NCBI GenBank assembly: GCA_036924085.1
Contig: JAVGWX010000013.1
Span: 52,306,904-52,370,903 of the forward strand
DNA from: Ariolimax columbianus
Taxonomy: Eukaryota > Mollusca > Gastropoda > Stylommatophora > Arionidae
Length of the DNA stretch: 64,000 nucleotides
Reading direction: 5' to 3'
The notes below the pieces were generated by a model. That model searched no databases and was not told where the DNA came from. It worked only from the letters and a program-made list of their open reading frames with translations. The position numbers and the translations under genes are program-made. Positions 50,786-63,100 of this stretch are shown here, one piece after another; the first letter of the stretch is position 1, and every line of letters begins with the position of its first letter.

Positions 50786-51590
50786 ACAACAGGTGGGCGA
50801 CGAGAACAACAGGCGGGCGACGGGAACAACAGGTGGGCGACGCAACAACAGGTGGGCGACGGGAACAACAGGTGGGCGACGCAACAACAGATGGGCGACG
50901 GGAACAACAGGTGGGCGACGGGAACACCAGGTGGGCGACGCAACAACAGGTGGGCGACGAGAACAACAGGTGGGCGACGGGAACAACAGGTGGGCGACGC
51001 AACAACAGATGGGCGACGGGAACAACAGGTGGGCGACGGGAACACCAGGTGGGCGACGCAACAACAGGTGGGCGACGAGAACAACAGGTGGGCGACGGGA
51101 ACAACAGGTGGGCGACTGCAACAACAGGTGGGCGACGGGAACAACAGGTGGGCGACTGCAACAACAGGTGGGCGACTGGAACAACAGGTGGGCGACGGGA
51201 ACAACAGGTGGGCGACGGGAACAACAGGTGGGCGACGGGAACAACAGGTGGGCGACGCAACAACAGATGGGCGACGGGAACAACAGGTGGGCGACGGGAA
51301 CACCAGGTGGGCGACGCAACAACAGGTGGGCGACGAGAACAACAGGTGGGCGACGGGAACAACAGGTGGGCGACGCAACAACAGATGGGCGACGGGAACA
51401 ACAGGTGGGCGACGGGAACACCAGGTGGGCGACGCAACAACAGGTGGGCGACGAGAACAACAGGTGGGCGACGGGAACAACAGGTGGGCGACTGCAACAA
51501 CAGGTGGGCGACTGGAACAACAGGTGGGCGACGGGAACAACAGGTGGGCGACGGGAACAACAGGTTGGCGACGGCAACAAACAGATGGCA
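50785..51590. repeat. 19/20-bp GC-rich minisatellite, about 40 copies
   Basis: Units gtgggcgacgggaacaacag (20 bp) and gtgggcgacgcaacaacag (19 bp) in a patterned order, with longer blocks (including the caccag variant) repeated. Few stop codons can form, so several frames of about 300 codons stay open on both strands; not genes. Confidence 0.96.
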
Positions 51591-51689
51591 GTGTATTTAG
51601 CGAAATGTCAGCCAAAAAGTAACGATGATATAAATACATTAAATAGAAGAGATCAGTGTCTCCTCTCTCAGTTCCGAATATGACATACC

Positions 51690-51925
51690 AGAGTCACTAG
51701 CCACTAGAACCGCAGCAATCCCGAGCACCTGCCCCTGTGCAGACATCGCTCACATCCCGATGAAACAGTTCAACACCTACTCATTGAGTGCAAGGCGCTT
51801 GCGGACACGAGGAAAAGATTCTTACAAACATTGCCGACAATTGTCAACACACTGTACGGAGCAGTGACACAACTGAAGAAGACATGTATCTATATAAGGA
51901 TGGCATTGGGCTGTCAATAGCCGGC
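51690..51925 (+). mobile_element. I-like LINE C-terminal fragment
   Basis: Reads LCRHRSHPDETVQHLLIECK, then ALADTRKRFLQTLPTIVNTL and YGAVTQLKKT. This is the CxC...H...C knuckle and tail of I/Nimb-like LINEs, comparable with CPCGTGKMTAEHLLQNC at about 47130. A repeat A end (51965-52075) follows directly. Confidence 0.7.
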
Positions 51926-51964
51926 TTGCTCAGCAGTTATGGGATATCAACAACAACAAGGCGT

Positions 51965-52075
51965 ATGTGTCGGACCGAAAGGTGCAAATATCGCAGTCAA
52001 GCTGTTAACTACGACACAACGCATTCCGTTCTCCTGCTACTTGCAAATCTGTTTTCAGGGATTGGTAGTTGAAGT
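51965..52075 (+). repeat. dispersed repeat A, 3' part
   Basis: gtcggaccgaaaggtgcaaa to gggattggtag. Follows a LINE C-terminus, so repeat A may be a LINE-associated tail or a separate insertion. Confidence 0.75.
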
Positions 52076-52079
52076 TTGA

Positions 52080-53830
52080 GACAGAACGGGGAGGAAGAGG
52101 AAGAATGATTACGATGTTGATAATAATAATAATGGTGATAATATGATATGACTGAAATTATTGACATCTGCTGGCCCTTCCCTCCGAAATAAATACAATT
52201 ATGTTACACGCGATCGAATATTGAAAAATAAACTAGGCCGAGTCGAGCAAGAACTAATCTGACACTTATTTCATGCTTCACGTTTCTGCAATGCGGAATG
52301 AGTATAGATTTTGGTGTCTCCGGCTTCTTCTAAAGATCAGGACACATGAATATAATGTTTTATATATTTATGTAAGTTTTAACTAGGTAACGTAATGTTT
52401 TCAGGATTTATGTAAGTCTTTACCAGACAATGTAATGTTTTCTCAATTTATGTAAGTCATTACTAGGCAGCGTAATGTTTTCTGAATTGATATAAATCTT
52501 TATTGGACCATTGCGAAGCCAACTCAAACCCAAGTTGTGGTCAGAGTTGTTGAAGATGATTTACATTCTAATAATCTATCCATTAACATTACGTGAAAAC
52601 CAAATGATCAGTCGTGAATGAAATTACCATAATGATAGAGTGATGTACGAATATGAAAATAATGATTCCAAATGTAGGAATGGGCTACGCCTATAGATCG
52701 ATATCGGTATGTACCTTGCCAATAAACGTTCTCCGTTTTTCCTATCAACAATTAGTTTCTGCTCCATGTATAGTACAAAGAATGGTATAGTACATGTTTA
52801 TGTTTACAAGATGTAACAACGTTCTATTTACACTAATTTCAGATTGGGAACATCTAATTATACAGACTGACCATATAACACCGGCAATGAAATGACTAAG
52901 ACACGAGATAACCTTCAACCGATACGTTAAATATCGACATATGCAAAAAGCAAGTCAGAATGTGTAAAACTCGCGCTATTTGGCATACTATTCGTGCATA
53001 ATTAGATACAAGAGACATAATTTTATCATGCGACATGTAATAAGTAAACTAAAGACGTGAATTATTTATCAGCAGTGAAGACTTTTCTAAGGTACAATTT
53101 ACATTTTAAGAGACCATACAACCACTAATAATGTAAATTAAAAATCTATTTTGGCAGCACGACGGTTATGGATTCTAATCAAAATATTTGGTTTCATATC
53201 CGACAAAACTTGGCCAGAAGCGAACTGTGTGAACGTTAAGTAAAGGTGAAGAAAGTCAAACAGATTTATAACAACAATAAGTTAAGCTTCGCTTACTTAA
53301 AGCAATCCAAGAAATTTCAAATATAGTATAGAACAATTGCAATAGCACAGAAATAAAAATACAGATCACTGTTAAGAAAACACGTCAAACATCAATATAG
53401 ATCACACCAAAAATTGCACGGACTAAAAAGAGGAAATATATATAAAAAAATAAATTATACAATTGATAAATATATGAAGATAGAGAAAGCATAAAAATGA
53501 AATAAAATAGATTACATAAAGAAATAACAAACAAAAATAGGGAATCAAAATAAAACGATGTACAGAAAGCTCAAATGTCGCTCAAAAAGAAACACAGAGA
53601 ATATATATAAATAAATAATTGAGGTAACAGAGAAGACAACATACCCAACTACTAAATAGGCATTCTTATAATTAAAATCGCCAACATTAAGTAACATGAA
53701 TAGTAGGGCTTCTAGATTCTCATGAGACTGCTTTTGTTTTCTAGGTTGCGCTCACTTGAGTTAATCAGTTGTTTATTTTCCATTTACTGAACCTCTCTTC
53801 CAATGTAATTAACGTGCAGGTTTTTAAAAA
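52080..53830. other. AT-rich intergenic DNA
   Basis: Three imperfect copies of cgtaatgttttc-aatttatgtaagtc-type sequence at about 52355-52500. Otherwise nothing recognised in 1.7 kb. Confidence 0.5.
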
Positions 53831-53835
53831 TTGAT

Positions 53836-54105
53836 TGATAAAATTGTCTTAATTTGGTTCGTTCTGCATTTGAGAGAATGTTGATTCTGATAAAATTGTC
53901 TTAGTTTGGTTCGTTCTGCATTTGAAAGAATGTTGATTCTGAAAAAATTGTCTTAATTTGGTTCGTTCTGCATTTGAAAGAATGTTGATTCTGATAAAAT
54001 TGTCTTAATTTGGTTCGTTCTGCATTTGAGAGAATGTTGATTCTGATAAAATTGTCTTAATTTTGTTCTTTCTGCATTTCAGAGAATGTTGATTCTGATA
54101 AAATG
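53836..54105. repeat. 52-bp tandem repeat, about 5 copies
   Basis: Copies from 53836 and 53888 onward (core tgataaaattgtcttaattt). Confidence 0.93.
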
Positions 54106-54339
54106 CAGTTACTTCTGCATTATGCTTTTGAGACTATAGCTTATATTGTATTCAGTGACGGGCGGTGACTTTTCTCAAAGAAGACTAGGTTCAAGGACAC
54201 CTTTCATTATTGGGCTAGAGAGGAATACGCTAATATAATGTAAAACATGCCGCTTACCAATTACACGTTTTACAGTTTACGCAACCAATGCACAATATTT
54301 CGAAATTCAATGAATACATTATATAATTTAAATATATGG

Positions 54340-54690
54340 GATCAAGATGCTGAGCAGCGCATGAGCTGCAGTGGTCAGCGACCCATAGCTGACTGCTAGC
54401 ATCAGGACCAGCGAATCAGAGCTGCCAAGACCCTTCTACACCTCCACTCGGTGATCCCGGATAACAGACTGCAGCAGGGCAGACTGGCTAAGGAGAAGGG
54501 ATTGAAGAGGGAATGCTAACCCAGTACTCAAAAACTGCTTGCTGAAGTCGGATGTGTTGGACCGAAAGGTGCAAATATCGCAGTCAATCTGTAAACTACG
54601 ACACAACGCATTCCGTTCTCTGTACTACATTCTCCTACTTAAGCCCTTTTAGAGTTTGGTAGCGGGAGATTGAGAACGAACGAAGCCAAG
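54340..54690 (+). repeat. dispersed repeat A, full copy
   Basis: Direct orientation: gggatcaagatgctgagcag to gaacgaacgaagccaagc. A good reference copy for the family. Confidence 0.88.
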
Positions 54691-54694
54691 CTAT

Positions 54695-55620
54695 ATAAAT
54701 GTATGAAAAAGAAAATTCTGATTTTCCCAAAAGTTGTTAATTTAGTTATTGCAGCTATGTCTTTTGAACTCATTTGTGAATAATCGATCGAGAATACAGC
54801 ATTGAGACACGCTATCGTACTGCATACCACTGACCTACTAATGCTAACTCATCTGCTTGTATCTGGCAAGCTTTGTTGTGAGGAAACAGTTTCCTAATTC
54901 GAGTCTTTTTCCACATTACACCTTTTGAAACACTGTGAAACTATATTGACAATCGAACACTTTAACACTCCCCAAGATTTCTTTCATTAACAAGAACAAT
55001 TACAAAAGCTTAAAAACCACAACACTACCTCTCAATAGAAGCAAAGAAACATTACATATACTTATATCAGAACACCAAGCGTTAGCATGTATCTTATTGA
55101 GCAGAAGGACTAGGATCGATTAATTTAGTCCTCTACTCAGAAAGAGGCGTTAACACTCGAGTGCTTCCGATGCTAGAACGCTGTCAAGGAGGGGAGTGGG
55201 GGGGGGGGGGGGAGTGGGTAAGGTGCCCAAATAGCGGGAATATCGGTGAGTATTGTGACGCAAATTGAGATTCAGATAATGAGGACTATTAATGCTGTTT
55301 ATTCATTATTTTAATTTTATGTTTCTATGTCCCGTAGAAATTTAACTCAAAATAGCTAGCGGCAATTAAGTTAGGACCGTCCAGAGAGCGACAAAAACAC
55401 AAAAGCATGTCTAAGTCTGCTATTTTTTACTCTAAACTTGTAACCAAATTGATTACCGAATTGTACTCTATCAAGATAATAGAAGACATGAGACTAAAGC
55501 ACACAACAGAGAAATGCATATACACATAAAGAAAACAACAAACAAGACACAAGTAACCCAAAGTGGGAGATGCATCCGAGATAAGAATGGTGCCATGTTT
55601 AGGATGGTCAGAATATACAA
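54695..55620. other. intergenic DNA with a G tract
   Basis: ggggagtggggggggg-type G tract at about 55192-55219, a possible quadruplex or slippage site. No gene recognised. Confidence 0.45.
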
Positions 55621-55624
55621 GAGA

Positions 55625-57175
55625 ACAGTCGCGGAGCCAGCCGATCAGCATATGATAATGAAAGACCCAGCATCCTAAGATCAGAGGTGATGAATTTGAT
55701 ACAAAAAACTATGAGAAAAGGGAAATCAACAGGACCGGACTCCATAAACATAGAAATGATAGAGGCCTTAGAGGAATTTGGTATATATGTATTTACTGAT
55801 CTGTGTAATGACATATACAATACTGGAAGCATACTAACAGACCTGAGAACATATACGTTTATTACACTCCTGAAACAATCTCATGGAACAGAATGTTCAG
55901 ACTTTAGAATAATAAGTCTCATTAGTCACACAATTAAAATACTACTGAAGATCATACAAGAGAGAATAAGATGTAAAATAGAGAGGGGAGTTTCAGAAGA
56001 ACAATTTGGTTTTCGAAAGTTTAATTGAACAAGGGACGCAATTTTCTGTTTGCGAACTCTGGCAGAAAAATATATAGAAATGCATAACGACGTTTATATT
56101 TGCTTTATTAATTGCCAGAAGGCTTTTGACAGTCTAACATGAAAAATTAATTAAATGTCTCCAATATATAGGTCTAGATGGTAAAGACATAAGACTGCTC
56201 CGTAATTTGTACTGGGAACCAACTGGTACAATAAAATTAAGAAAGTTATGTTTTTCAGGTATTGATGTTAAAAGAGGTATGAGACCGGGGTGTGTATTAT
56301 CCCCTTGTCTTTTTAATATCTACAAAGAACAAATATTTAAACAAATCGAGGGGAAGCCAGGGCTTGTCATTGGACGAGTGGCAATGAACAATCTAACACA
56401 ATCGGATGATACAGTTTTGCTGACAAAAAGTGAACAAAAATTACAGGAGCTTGTGACAACAATATACACATTAAGTCAAGAGTTTGTATTAGACATAAAC
56501 ATAAAGAAAACTAAGACTATGTTAATTGGGAAAAGTGACAAGAAATCATGTATGGAGATAATAATAAAAGATAAAATACTTAACAGGTACAGAGTTTCTC
56601 CTATCTAGGTCATATAATAACGGAAGATGGCAGCTGTGAAAAGGAAATCAGAAAGACAATAGGTATGGGCAAGATGGTATTCAACAACATGCGACACATA
56701 CTGACATCCAAACAGATAAATCAGAATTTGAAAATGAGAATTGTCAGGTGTTATGTACACTCGTCACTACTTTATGGCGCAGAAACATGGACAATGAATA
56801 ACAAGTTGGAAAAAACTATTGAAGCCTTCGAAATATGAGTAAATAGAAAATTGGGTCGAACTTCTTGGAAAGAGACGAAAACAAATTTGGAGGCATTGGA
56901 AAAGTTTGGGGTGAAAAGAGAATTAATGACCGAAATCAGGGTTAGACAATTACGTTATTTTGGTCATATAACAAGACATACCTCCTTGTTGAAGACCATG
57001 CCTGAGGGATGTCGTTCAAGAGGCAGACAACGCTTTAAGTGGGTGGAAAACATCAGAAGAGGAACTGGAAAATACCTCTCAGATTGCACAATTACGGCAA
57101 GAGATAGAGTACACTGGAGATCCTTTGCAGCCGATCTTCGATGTGGAGATGGCACTTGAACTGAGCTGAACTGAA
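55625..57175 (+). pseudogene. LINE RT pseudogene, RT to 3' end
   Basis: In order: RKGKSTGPDSINIEMIEAL (block 1), CSDFRIISLISHTIKILLKI (block 2), GVSEEQFGFRKF (block 3), ICFINCQKAFDSL (block 4), GIDVKRGMRPGCVLSPCLFN (block 5), LTQSDDTVLL (active site usually YADD, here QSDD), DINIKKTKTM (block 7), then a C-terminus with QLRYFGHITRHTSLLKT, SRGRQRFKWVENIRR and LRCGDGT. At least three frameshifts or stops. Related C-terminus at 47845-48300. Confidence 0.88.
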
Positions 57176-57194
57176 CTGAATGTATTTTCTTTAC

Positions 57195-57445
57195 TATTCA
57201 TCATCAAGGAAGTCAGACAGAGATGTATTCTCTCACCTTATCAACGGTCTTGAGAGAACGGTGATGGAAGGTATGGTGCCAGGCAAAAGAGGAAGGGGTA
57301 GACCAAGAAGACGATGGCACCAAGATATCCAGGAATGACTGGGTATGACTGTGGCGGAGGCTGGAATTTTGGCAAGGGAACGAGTTTCTTTCAGACAGAC
57401 TGTGATGGGAGCGACGTTCTACAAAAGACATGCTACATGATGATT
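57195..57445 (+). mobile_element. LINE scrap with internal deletion (family of 18060-19160)
   Basis: EVRQRCILSPY (RT block 5) is joined directly to ERTVMEGMVPGKRGRGRPRR and RWHQDIQE, then VAEAGILARERVSFRQTVMG. About 800 bp present in the 18060-19160 copy are missing between the two parts. Confidence 0.75.
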
Positions 57446-57784
57446 CATCATTAGCTGCCTGGTTTTTGGTCACGAGACAAGATCTGACGATTTATTCAAC
57501 TTCATCGTCTTTTATATTACCATTATTAGGATGTTCCTTCTACTTTGCACGTTTTTAATCTCTAAATATCGAAATCTCTAAATCCTGGTATTCAATCAGG
57601 CAAATGTTTAGTCAAATGTTGAGTAAACTCATATTTTTAATTTAGCCTTGGTGTACCATGTTGGGACACCAGGACGCCACTGTACATTTTCAACGGTTAT
57701 CCAACATGTGCATCCCATCCTCAGACAATCTCCAAGTCGCATATCTGCTTTTGGGCAGAAAGTGATGGTCATAAACTGGGTTTT

Positions 57785-58755
57785 CTTTCTTTAGATTTGT
57801 AGGCCAATTGCATCGTTTGCTCTGCTGAGGTCATTCAGGCTTTTCGCCGCTTCTTTGACGCTGTGGCTTATGATGATTTTGTGATAAGCTTGGAGATGAT
57901 TGAGCATATCTCCTTCTTGCAGGTTTTTAAAGATCTGCTCAGGGGCAGATGTGAAGAGTTTTGGACAGATTGTATCACTTTGTCGTACGCCACTCTGAAT
58001 CAATATCGTGATCGATTTATATACAAGTGTGATATCCGTTGTGCATCTGTTTATCACTTCGATCAGTGAATCATATTGATCTGCATTACTTTAATTTTCC
58101 AGTGTATTTAGAACCGAAGTTATTTCTGTACCAAGACCTTCTCATATTTAACGAACACAAGACATCTGTACTTCATGCGCTCTTCATTAACTGGTTGATT
58201 GTGTGGAGGTAGTCGATTATCTAGTAGCCTTTATGAAAATCGGTCTGCTCTCGTGGGTGATTCCATGCAGTAACATCTTTAGTCTGTTGGTGATTATTCT
58301 TGTGGAACGTTTACGGACAGATCGGACGGTAATTTACCAATTTTTTCTAGTCCATTTTTGTGTGTAGATTAAACAGGTTTTTGACATTTCCCACTAGTCA
58401 GAGATTTGATAATCATCTAAACAGATGTTGAACGATGTAGCTAAATGATATTCTAGTGTGTCCCTGCTCGCCTGAATTAGGAAATGTGTCATTACTTGCC
58501 CTGGGACTCTATCTGGTTTTCGTTTTTTGATTACATGTATCACCTCATCTGATTCGATTTTTGGTACCGGAAAAGATTCGGGCAATTTGGTAACTGACGC
58601 ATTTTATGCAAAAAAGGATGGTTGTAGTACGTCTGACATTCTGCTTCTATTTCTGCTCTATCCGCCACAGCGACATCGTCTGCATTTTTTAGAGCAGACA
58701 GAATACCCATTGATTGATGAAGACTGCTCCTGCATTTAATCATTCAGCCTCTTGT
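57785..58755 (-). pseudogene. LINE RT pseudogene
   Basis: Minus strand: EIEAECQTYYNHPF (linker), IESDEVIHVIKKRKPDRVPG (RT block 1), then after gaps ITILIQSGVRQSDTICPKLF and TSAPEQIFKNLQ (blocks 5-6) and AAKSLNDLSRA (block 7). The active-site block is not readable. Strongly decayed. Confidence 0.7.
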
Positions 58756-58759
58756 TTGA

Positions 58760-60050
58760 GCTACTCAGATCAACTTTTCAAACTATTCTATTCAAAGATT
58801 TCTTTTAGTCTGCGTCTGATCCGCATTCTTAGCTTGCTTAACTCGACATTTGTTGTGCAGGCCATGTTGTTTCAGCCTTCTCCTTTGTTGCGTCAGGCAC
58901 TTTCCGCGTAGCTTTTCGGCCAGCTGGCTCAGGTAACAGGTAGGAGATCCCGCGCATCTTCAATCCTCTTGCTGGACTTTCTCTGACAGCCTAACATCAT
59001 TTACCATCGTGGAGATCTGGAAACGTGTTGTGAATTATGTTTCTCGTCTCTTGTCTTCCCCGTAGCCATAAGAAGTCACAGGAGCACGTTCGTATGGTGG
59101 ATTTTATTGTTGCTGTCTACCTCACCCCCATCCCACACCAAAGCAGCAACGTAGATCTCGTCTCTGGTTCCGCACCAAAGTGAAGAGCGAATTCAAATAA
59201 ACACGAGTTTCAGATGATCCGATGACGTAATTTTTTTAAATTTTTATTTTAGTCCGACCATTTGATGGTTTTTGTCAAGTAATACCGCTTTGTATGTTGC
59301 AGTGCATGACTTGGAACCTACGTCTTATAGGCAGGTTCGATGTACTTATTGGTGAGACTAGCGAGGGAAAAAACCAGACTGTTAGCTGGTCATTTGTAGT
59401 TGGTAGTGTGGTCATGAATGAACGAGCGGTTTGACTCGGTATAGCTGTAAACCAGCGGTGTAAGTCGATTTCCTCCGTGCGGCCCGCTAGGTCTGGGTGA
59501 GGTGTTATAACAACACACATAAAGTGAAATAAAGCCACTGTACGATTGTATGTTCCAAAATATCAGTTATGAATGCATTGTATGAACACTGAAGCGATAG
59601 TCGGGGGCTATTGCTGAACCGGCACGTCAACGTGCATATATTTAAAGAAAACAGTAGTCCACGTTACAAACACGCATCCATACACTGGCCGATACTTCCT
59701 GATATCGCCCAAAAGACTAGGCGTGCCTTCGCTAGAAAAATCCAGAAAGACAAGCCATTACTTAAAACAAAAATTGGCGGATGTTGGTATAGTACCGGCA
59801 ATGTGCATTCTTTGTTCCTTGTATGCTGGCTACCTTTGCAGCAGATATTCGTGCGGGTTCCAATCAGCTCGTGTCTGGTTATGCTGTCCTGCTTGTTTCC
59901 GATAGTGTATCCTACCCACCCTCACTTTCTCTCTTCCGTTCACCTGCCTGTACTTTTTTTTAAGCTGCGGTCTTTCCCTCTGGCCATCTAGCATTCAGTG
60001 CGACTGAATGTTCCTTCTTATGAAAGGTCTGCAGGATAAATGTGATAAAC
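58760..60050. other. unassigned DNA
   Basis: Frames such as 59611-59991 (126 codons) show no recognised domain. May include more of the LINE at 57785-58755. Confidence 0.35.
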
Positions 60051-60055
60051 ATAGT

Positions 60056-60350
60056 CACATGCCCCATCTCAGAGTCAGGTCACATGTCCCATCTCAGAGC
60101 AAAATCACATGCCCCATCTCAGAGTCAGGTCACATGCCCCATCTCAGAGTCAGGTCACATGCCCCATCTCAGAGTCAAGTCACATGCCCCATCTCAGAGC
60201 CAAATCACATGCCCCATCTCAGAGCCAAATCACATGCCCCATCTCAGAGCCAAGTCACATGCCCCATCTCAGAGCCAAATCACATGCCCCATCTCAGAGC
60301 CAAATCACATGCCCCATCTCAGAGCCAAGTCACATGCTCCATCTCACTGC
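60056..60350. repeat. 25-bp tandem repeat, about 12 copies
   Basis: Unit cacatgccccatctcagagt plus caggt or caaat. Contiguous, without spacers. Open in all three forward frames, so the repetitive peptides predicted here are artefacts. Confidence 0.96.
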
Positions 60351-60359
60351 CTGCATTAT

Positions 60360-61115
60360 GCGACGAATGTCAAATGGTCGACATCCTTCAGCTGTTAGAA
60401 ACCGAATCACCGCTCGCTGATCAACCCTGAACGGATTCTGTATCACACCCGCCATATTTTCAACGATCTGCTGAGGAAACTACGAGTTTGAGGATAATGA
60501 AATTTTGCAAACTTGACGGTTAGTATGTGATTTTTACATCATAAGTTTCGTCATCATGCCTATCATATGTATGTTCACTTGTTGCAGTTAGGTCCGGTTT
60601 CATTTGAACACGTCTCGTATTTAGATAGTTTAAGTAGGCCACACATTAAGAAACCAGCTGATAGCATTGCAAAATAGTCTTTGTGCTTGAATCCACAAGA
60701 GATATTGCAATAGTGGCAGATCAACACGCACGGAGACGAAAGCTCAAGTAAAATATGAAATCAATAGAGAAGACGTGGACAGAGCTGGAACGGTTGACCA
60801 AAGACGGGAGGAATTGTCGTTTATTTGTTGAACATCGGTTTTTCACGCCAAGCAGAACAGATTTGATGGATTGATAGGCACGAAAGTATGATGATACCAT
60901 GTTTTTATAATGAAATAATCAATGTTCATCGTTTCTTTTTTGTGAGGAAAGGGGCGAGAGGGTGGGGGGTGTGGGGGGAGGGCGGTTGAAGGGAATAATT
61001 AAGCAAAAGGAACAAGTTGGCTTTCCGACACGGCGATAGAAGGTGGGGGAGGTTTCTGGGCTGGGACATTATATATTATTGGCCAGTCTGCCATTCTGCG
61101 TTAAGTATCTAGAGC
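60360..61115. other. intergenic DNA with a G-rich cluster
   Basis: gagggtggggggtgtggggg then gagggcgg at about 60956-60985 fits the four-G-run quadruplex pattern. No gene recognised. Confidence 0.5.
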
Positions 61116-61244
61116 TTTGTTCCAAATGATAGCCATGATATATTATACACAAAAGAACATCTCATTCAAAAGATTGTGATGTATCTCTGTAGTTTAATCT
61201 CCGCCTGATATTAGGAATCATCCATTTACACAAGTAATGTTGAC

Positions 61245-61853
61245 TTATGTAGGCGATTGTGTGTTCTTTACCGAGAAGAGCTGTCGAAACGCAGACCTGT
61301 AGTTAGAGCTCATCTGATAGTAAATGAATATATTAGAAGATGAATTGATGGACTCGAGGATGACTGCAAGCCCACCGACCGTTACAACCATGTTCTTGAG
61401 CTTGCCCACCACTGATAGCTCGGGCAGCAATGACATGGCTATAAATAAAATGCAAACAGGGATAAAACAGCTGATAAAAAGGGTAGAAATCATCACAATC
61501 ATCTTGGCAACCTTCTGGTTCCGGTTAGAAATGATGTCGCCCTGCACAGAAGTTGTCGACTTTTGTCGCCATTTTGTTGTCTGCCTTAGTTTAACAACAA
61601 GTGTTACCGTGCCAACAATGATGACCAGAAAGGCGCCAAAAGGAATTAAAACATTGTTGATTGCGTAAGAGAACTTTTCAACACTTTCTCCATTTTCTTT
61701 ATAGACTATACCAATAAGAGTTTTGTTTCTGTCTGGGTAAAACTTCATGTCCAATCTGTTGGCGACATACATCGGGGCTATACTAGACAGGAGGAGGATG
61801 AAGACACAGATCAGGACGATCGTCGCTCGCTTTGGTGTGACGATACTTTTCAC
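61245..61853 (-). CDS. chemosensory receptor-like GPCR, gene 3, last exon (TM4-TM7)
   Basis: 609 nt, 202 codons plus stop, open throughout. The acceptor is ttctag followed by GTGAAAAGT in phase 0. It reads VKSIVTPKRATIVLICVFIL (TM4), the FYPDRNKTLIGIVYKENGES loop, TM5, VVKLRQTTKWRQK, NQKVAKMIVMISTLF (TM6), CFIPV, and TM7 with NSSSNIFIYY. Very close to exon 3 of gene 2, including the 3' flank, so the two arose by a recent tandem duplication. The upstream exons (N-terminus to TM3) must lie beyond 64000. Confidence 0.82.
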   Translation of the reverse strand: MKSIVTPKRATIVLICVFILLLSSIAPMYVANRLDMKFYPDRNKTLIGIVYKENGESVEKFSYAINNVLIPFGAFLVIIVGTVTLVVKLRQTTKWRQKSTTSVQGDIISNRNQKVAKMIVMISTLFISCFIPVCILFIAMSLLPELSVVGKLKNMVVTVGGLAVILESINSSSNIFIYYQMSSNYRSAFRQLFSVKNTQSPT

Positions 61854-62159
61854 CTAGAACAAAATATTAAACATTTTTGTAACATAAATTATTTTCAGTG
61901 AAGCACGTGCAAGGTCATTAAACAATGATCAAGTTACTACCAAGACATCGCTGTCTTCAGACTCGAGTGGAACAATCTCAACTAGTCTGAGCATGTATGC
62001 AGAAGAAAAGCAAAACAATCCTGGAGATAACCTAGGGATCAAGACCACAAGTATTACCTGCAGTCCCCAGGGATGACAATATGAGATCGAAACTATGAAA
62101 TAATAATGAGCCGGAAAAATTAGTAAACTGCCACATTGGGCGATGGAAAAGTGATGCGG

Positions 62160-62865
<706 letters not shown>

Positions 62866-62869
62866 TTGC

Positions 62870-63100
62870 TCGCAGGTGCACATTAATATGAAAGGCGCAA
62901 GAAGGATAAACATGTTCTCTTCTCCAAGCTAGAAGCTAGGCGTGCACGCACAAAACAGTAAACATGTTACAGTGCAATAATGATTACACTTGGTATCCGT
63001 TATTGATTCTTGTAGGGATCTCAAGATGGACCTTGCCATAGAAACACTATGTGAAATTTATTTAAACGCTTAAGGCGCTAATAGCTGCTCTAATTGAATA
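62870..63100. other. intergenic DNA
   Basis: Nothing recognised. Confidence 0.4.

Noticed and set aside
50391..51683. Six long frames on both strands (250-390 codons)
   Set aside because: Product of the GC-rich 19/20-bp minisatellite and the adjacent 39-bp array.
59611..59991. 126-codon frame with possible membrane segments
   Set aside because: No recognised family, no splice or promoter evidence; not distinguishable from chance.
60008..60430. Possible CRISPR-like array or repeat protein
   Set aside because: The 25-bp units are contiguous with no unique spacers and the genome is animal. The predicted proteins exist in all three frames.
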